The notes below the pieces were generated by a model. That model had not been told where the DNA came from and searched no databases. It saw only the letters and a list, made by a program, of their open reading frames with translations. Positions 7,628-8,184 of a DNA stretch of 8,184 nucleotides are shown here, piece by piece. The first letter of the stretch is position 1. Every line of letters begins with the position of its first letter. The stretch is from Pseudomonadota bacterium (GTDB taxonomy: Bacteria > Pseudomonadota > Alphaproteobacteria > UBA8366 > JADFVY01): the NCBI GenBank assembly GCA_030671915.1, contig DAOVHN010000083.1, positions 1-8,184 on the forward strand, given 5' to 3'. The translations under genes and the position numbers were made by a program.

Positions 7628-7712
7628 GCAGCCCCACCTGGCATGGGCCTGCCGAAACCGCAAGGAAGCAGCTCCCGAGGGCCGGGGCTGATGCCTGTAT
7701 GGCGGGCCCGCA
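7600..7712 (-). ncRNA. Candidate structured small RNA ending in an intrinsic terminator; family unknown
   Basis: The roughly 110 bases upstream of the minus-strand terminator fold as one long irregular hairpin. Outer arms 7608-7616 and 7700-7708 are complementary over nine pairs (GGCCCGCCA/TGGCGGGCC). Middle arms 7630-7635 and 7684-7689 pair over six (AGCCCC/GGGGCT). Inner elements GGG/CCC (7645-7647 with 7674-7676) and CTGC/GCAG (7649-7652 with 7668-7671) enclose an apical CC-GCAA-GG on the plus strand. The 3' arm of the outer helix is also part of the terminator hairpin, so the two folds exclude each other. Size and shape suit a stable small RNA or an attenuator leader. The strand is assigned only from the terminator. 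The 5' end is a guess and no clear promoter was found. It could instead be a plus-strand RNA, or simply an inverted repeat. Confidence 0.35.
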
Positions 7713-7781
7713 GGAATTTGCCGCACTCGCGTCATTTGCCGGTAAGTCTGAGGTGGGCCCGGAGGGCGAATGCCGGGTGAG

Positions 7782-7798
7782 GTAGATTTGAGTAGATT
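7782..7798. repeat. Direct repeat GTAGATT x2, 10-base period
   Basis: GTAGATT occurs at 7782-7788 and again at 7792-7798, separated by TGA. The 10-base spacing places both copies on the same helix face, as in tandem half-sites for a DNA-binding protein. There is no adjacent gene start to connect it with, so the function is open. Confidence 0.3.
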
Positions 7799-7900
7799 CG
7801 GCGCCCGGCGCCCGCGGCGGTTTGGCCGCGACCGGGGGCTGATCACGGGTGAATCGCCCCCCGCCGGAAAAAACAGGCAAAAACGATGTAGGTGAGGAGC

Positions 7901-7937
7901 ATGCGCCGGGTATGCGCGGGGTGTGTGCGGGGTAGGG
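7901..7937 (+). repeat. Three-copy 11-base tandem repeat forming a G-quadruplex motif
   Basis: The units are ATGCGCCGGGT (7901-7911), ATGCGCGGGGT (7912-7922) and GTGTGCGGGGT (7923-7933), each differing from the next by one or two bases. With the following AGGG they place four G-runs at 7908-7910, 7918-7921, 7929-7932 and 7935-7937, with loops of 7, 7 and 2 bases. That satisfies the usual G3+N1-7 rule for an intramolecular quadruplex on the plus strand. Whether it folds in the cell is unknown. Confidence 0.55.
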
Positions 7938-7963
7938 AATGAGTAGTTTAGGGGTATGGAAAG

Positions 7964-8000
7964 AGTAGCCGTCAGCTATCAGCCGTTAGCCGTCAGCTGT
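7964..8000. repeat. Degenerate heptanucleotide tandem repeat, consensus GTCAGCY
   Basis: Consecutive seven-base units are AGTAGCC, GTCAGCT, ATCAGCC, GTTAGCC and GTCAGCT (7964-7998), followed by a decayed copy. Units 2 and 5 are identical and the rest differ by one or two bases. Heptad repeats of this general kind are known as intergenic simple repeats in several bacterial groups. Here the array is short and flanks the G-rich tandem repeat on its right side. Confidence 0.5.
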
Positions 8001-8003
8001 AGT

Positions 8004-8030
8004 CGGGGAGCAAAAAAACCCCGCCTTTCT
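8004..8030 (+). terminator. Weak terminator-like hairpin, plus strand
   Basis: CGGGG (8004-8008) pairs with CCCCG (8019-8023) around a ten-base loop that contains seven A residues, followed by CC and TTTCT (8026-8030). The stem is short, the loop large and the T-run interrupted, so it would be a poor Rho-independent terminator. It lies about 590 bases past the YihY stop with no gene between, so it may be unrelated to that gene. Confidence 0.2.
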
Positions 8031-8083
8031 ATATATTAATTATATGGATAGTCCATTATCGATAGGTTTCATATATGGTAGTC
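8026..8083. other. AT-rich island between GC-rich blocks
   Basis: This stretch is strongly AT-rich in an otherwise GC-rich window. It contains ATATATTAATTATAT (8031-8045) and a small dyad ATGGA-TAG-TCCAT (8044-8056). Perfect or near-perfect -10-like hexamers occur on both strands, including TATAAT on the minus strand, but none has a matching -35 element at proper spacing. It may be the promoter region of a gene to the right of the window or of the leftward RNA; the sequence here does not settle it. Confidence 0.35.
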
Positions 8084-8085
8084 AG

Positions 8086-8184
8086 GCGCCCCACCGGGGA
8101 GGCAAGCGCGACCGCGCGTCCGAGCGACCGCGCGCGGGAGCGCGCCCGGAGCGCCGGGATGGCCCCGGGAGCGGGTGACGGATC
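8086..8184. repeat. GC-rich repeat block, cut by the window edge
   Basis: An 11-base direct repeat GCGACCGCGCG occurs at 8108-8118 and 8124-8134 with a 16-base period, and GGAGCG recurs three times to its right. A small hairpin CCCC-ACC-GGGG lies at 8089-8099. Open frames cross the block on both strands but give low-complexity Arg/Ala/Gly/Pro sequence without recognisable motifs. It may be an intergenic repeat or the edge of a gene that continues beyond the window. Confidence 0.3.

Larger units (their letters stand above)
7413..8184. other. Gene-free region with structured and repetitive sequence
   Basis: No protein-coding gene is supported in these 772 bases. Open frames exist on both strands, but they overlap one another, are rich in Arg, Pro and Gly, and have no recognisable motif, as expected for stop-poor GC-rich noncoding DNA. 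What the region holds, left to right: a cluster of CGTCAA/TTGAC elements (7498-7564); a terminator and folded element on the minus strand (7600-7712); a short 10-base-period direct repeat (7782-7798); a hairpin with arms CGCGGC/GCCGCG at 7813-7830; an 11-base tandem repeat with a G-quadruplex motif (7901-7937); a heptad tandem repeat (7964-8000); a weak hairpin (8004-8030); an AT-rich island (about 8026-8083); and a GC-rich repeat block to the window edge. No tRNA or rRNA sequence was recognised. Confidence 0.7.

Noticed and set aside
7700..7738. Minus-strand reading ANDASAAN, reminiscent of a tmRNA tag beginning (AND...)
   Set aside because: The frame does not end after a short tag with a hydrophobic Ala-rich terminus and a stop, and no tRNA-like acceptor domain of tmRNA is present.
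7445..7880. Overlapping open frames of 96-133 residues on both strands past the YihY gene
   Set aside because: They are rich in Arg, Pro, Gly and Ser, overlap one another in several frames, lack recognisable domains and lie across the terminator and folded element. This is expected of stop-poor GC-rich noncoding DNA.
1..8184. CRISPR array, insertion sequence, prophage, toxin-antitoxin or defence genes
   Set aside because: No regularly spaced identical repeats, transposase or integrase motifs, terminal inverted repeats with target duplications, or defence-type domains were seen. The protein genes are all ordinary chromosomal genes.

Overview
The window looks like a high-GC alphaproteobacterial chromosome, probably Rhodospirillales-like. 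That placement is an inference from the character of the FabI, AroC and SppA proteins, the strong GC bias and the gene order; it was not tested by a search. Five protein genes fill positions 1 to 7412. The remaining 772 bases carry no gene I can support.

Layout. Positions 2-733 (+) hold the 3' part of a branched-chain amino acid/urea-type ABC transporter permease (LivM/UrtC family) whose start lies outside the window. It meets a leftward four-gene block tail to tail, with the two stop regions overlapping by 7 bases. Read in its own direction (right to left) the block is fabI (enoyl-ACP reductase), aroC (chorismate synthase), a TTC38-like tetratricopeptide protein with a TTG start, and sppA (67K-type signal peptide peptidase). 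The junctions are a 4-base ATGA overlap, a 7-base gap and a 14-base gap, so one transcript is very likely. A plausible sigma70-type promoter (TTGACC, 16 bases, TAGGAT) sits 36-70 bases upstream of fabI. Diverging from it, after a 135-base intergenic region, is a YihY/BrkB-family inner-membrane protein gene (6009-7412, +) with a long cytoplasmic C-terminal extension.

How the genes relate. fabI supplies acyl chains for membrane lipids, aroC makes chorismate for aromatic compounds and quinones, and SppA clears cleaved signal peptides and membrane protein fragments. The role of the TPR protein is unknown. Grouping these may coordinate envelope growth, but that is inference; it may be a simple housekeeping operon. 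The YihY gene has its own promoter region.

Positions 7413-8184 are the least ordinary part. They contain a compact, highly structured element with an intrinsic terminator pointing left (minus strand), a possible small RNA; an 11-base tandem repeat forming a canonical G-quadruplex motif; a degenerate heptanucleotide tandem repeat; a weak rightward terminator-like hairpin; and an AT-rich island against a GC-rich repeat block that runs off the right edge. I see no CRISPR array, insertion sequence, defence locus or clearly new multi-gene system. The best candidates for something undescribed are the minus-strand RNA element and the TPR protein embedded in the fabI-aroC operon.
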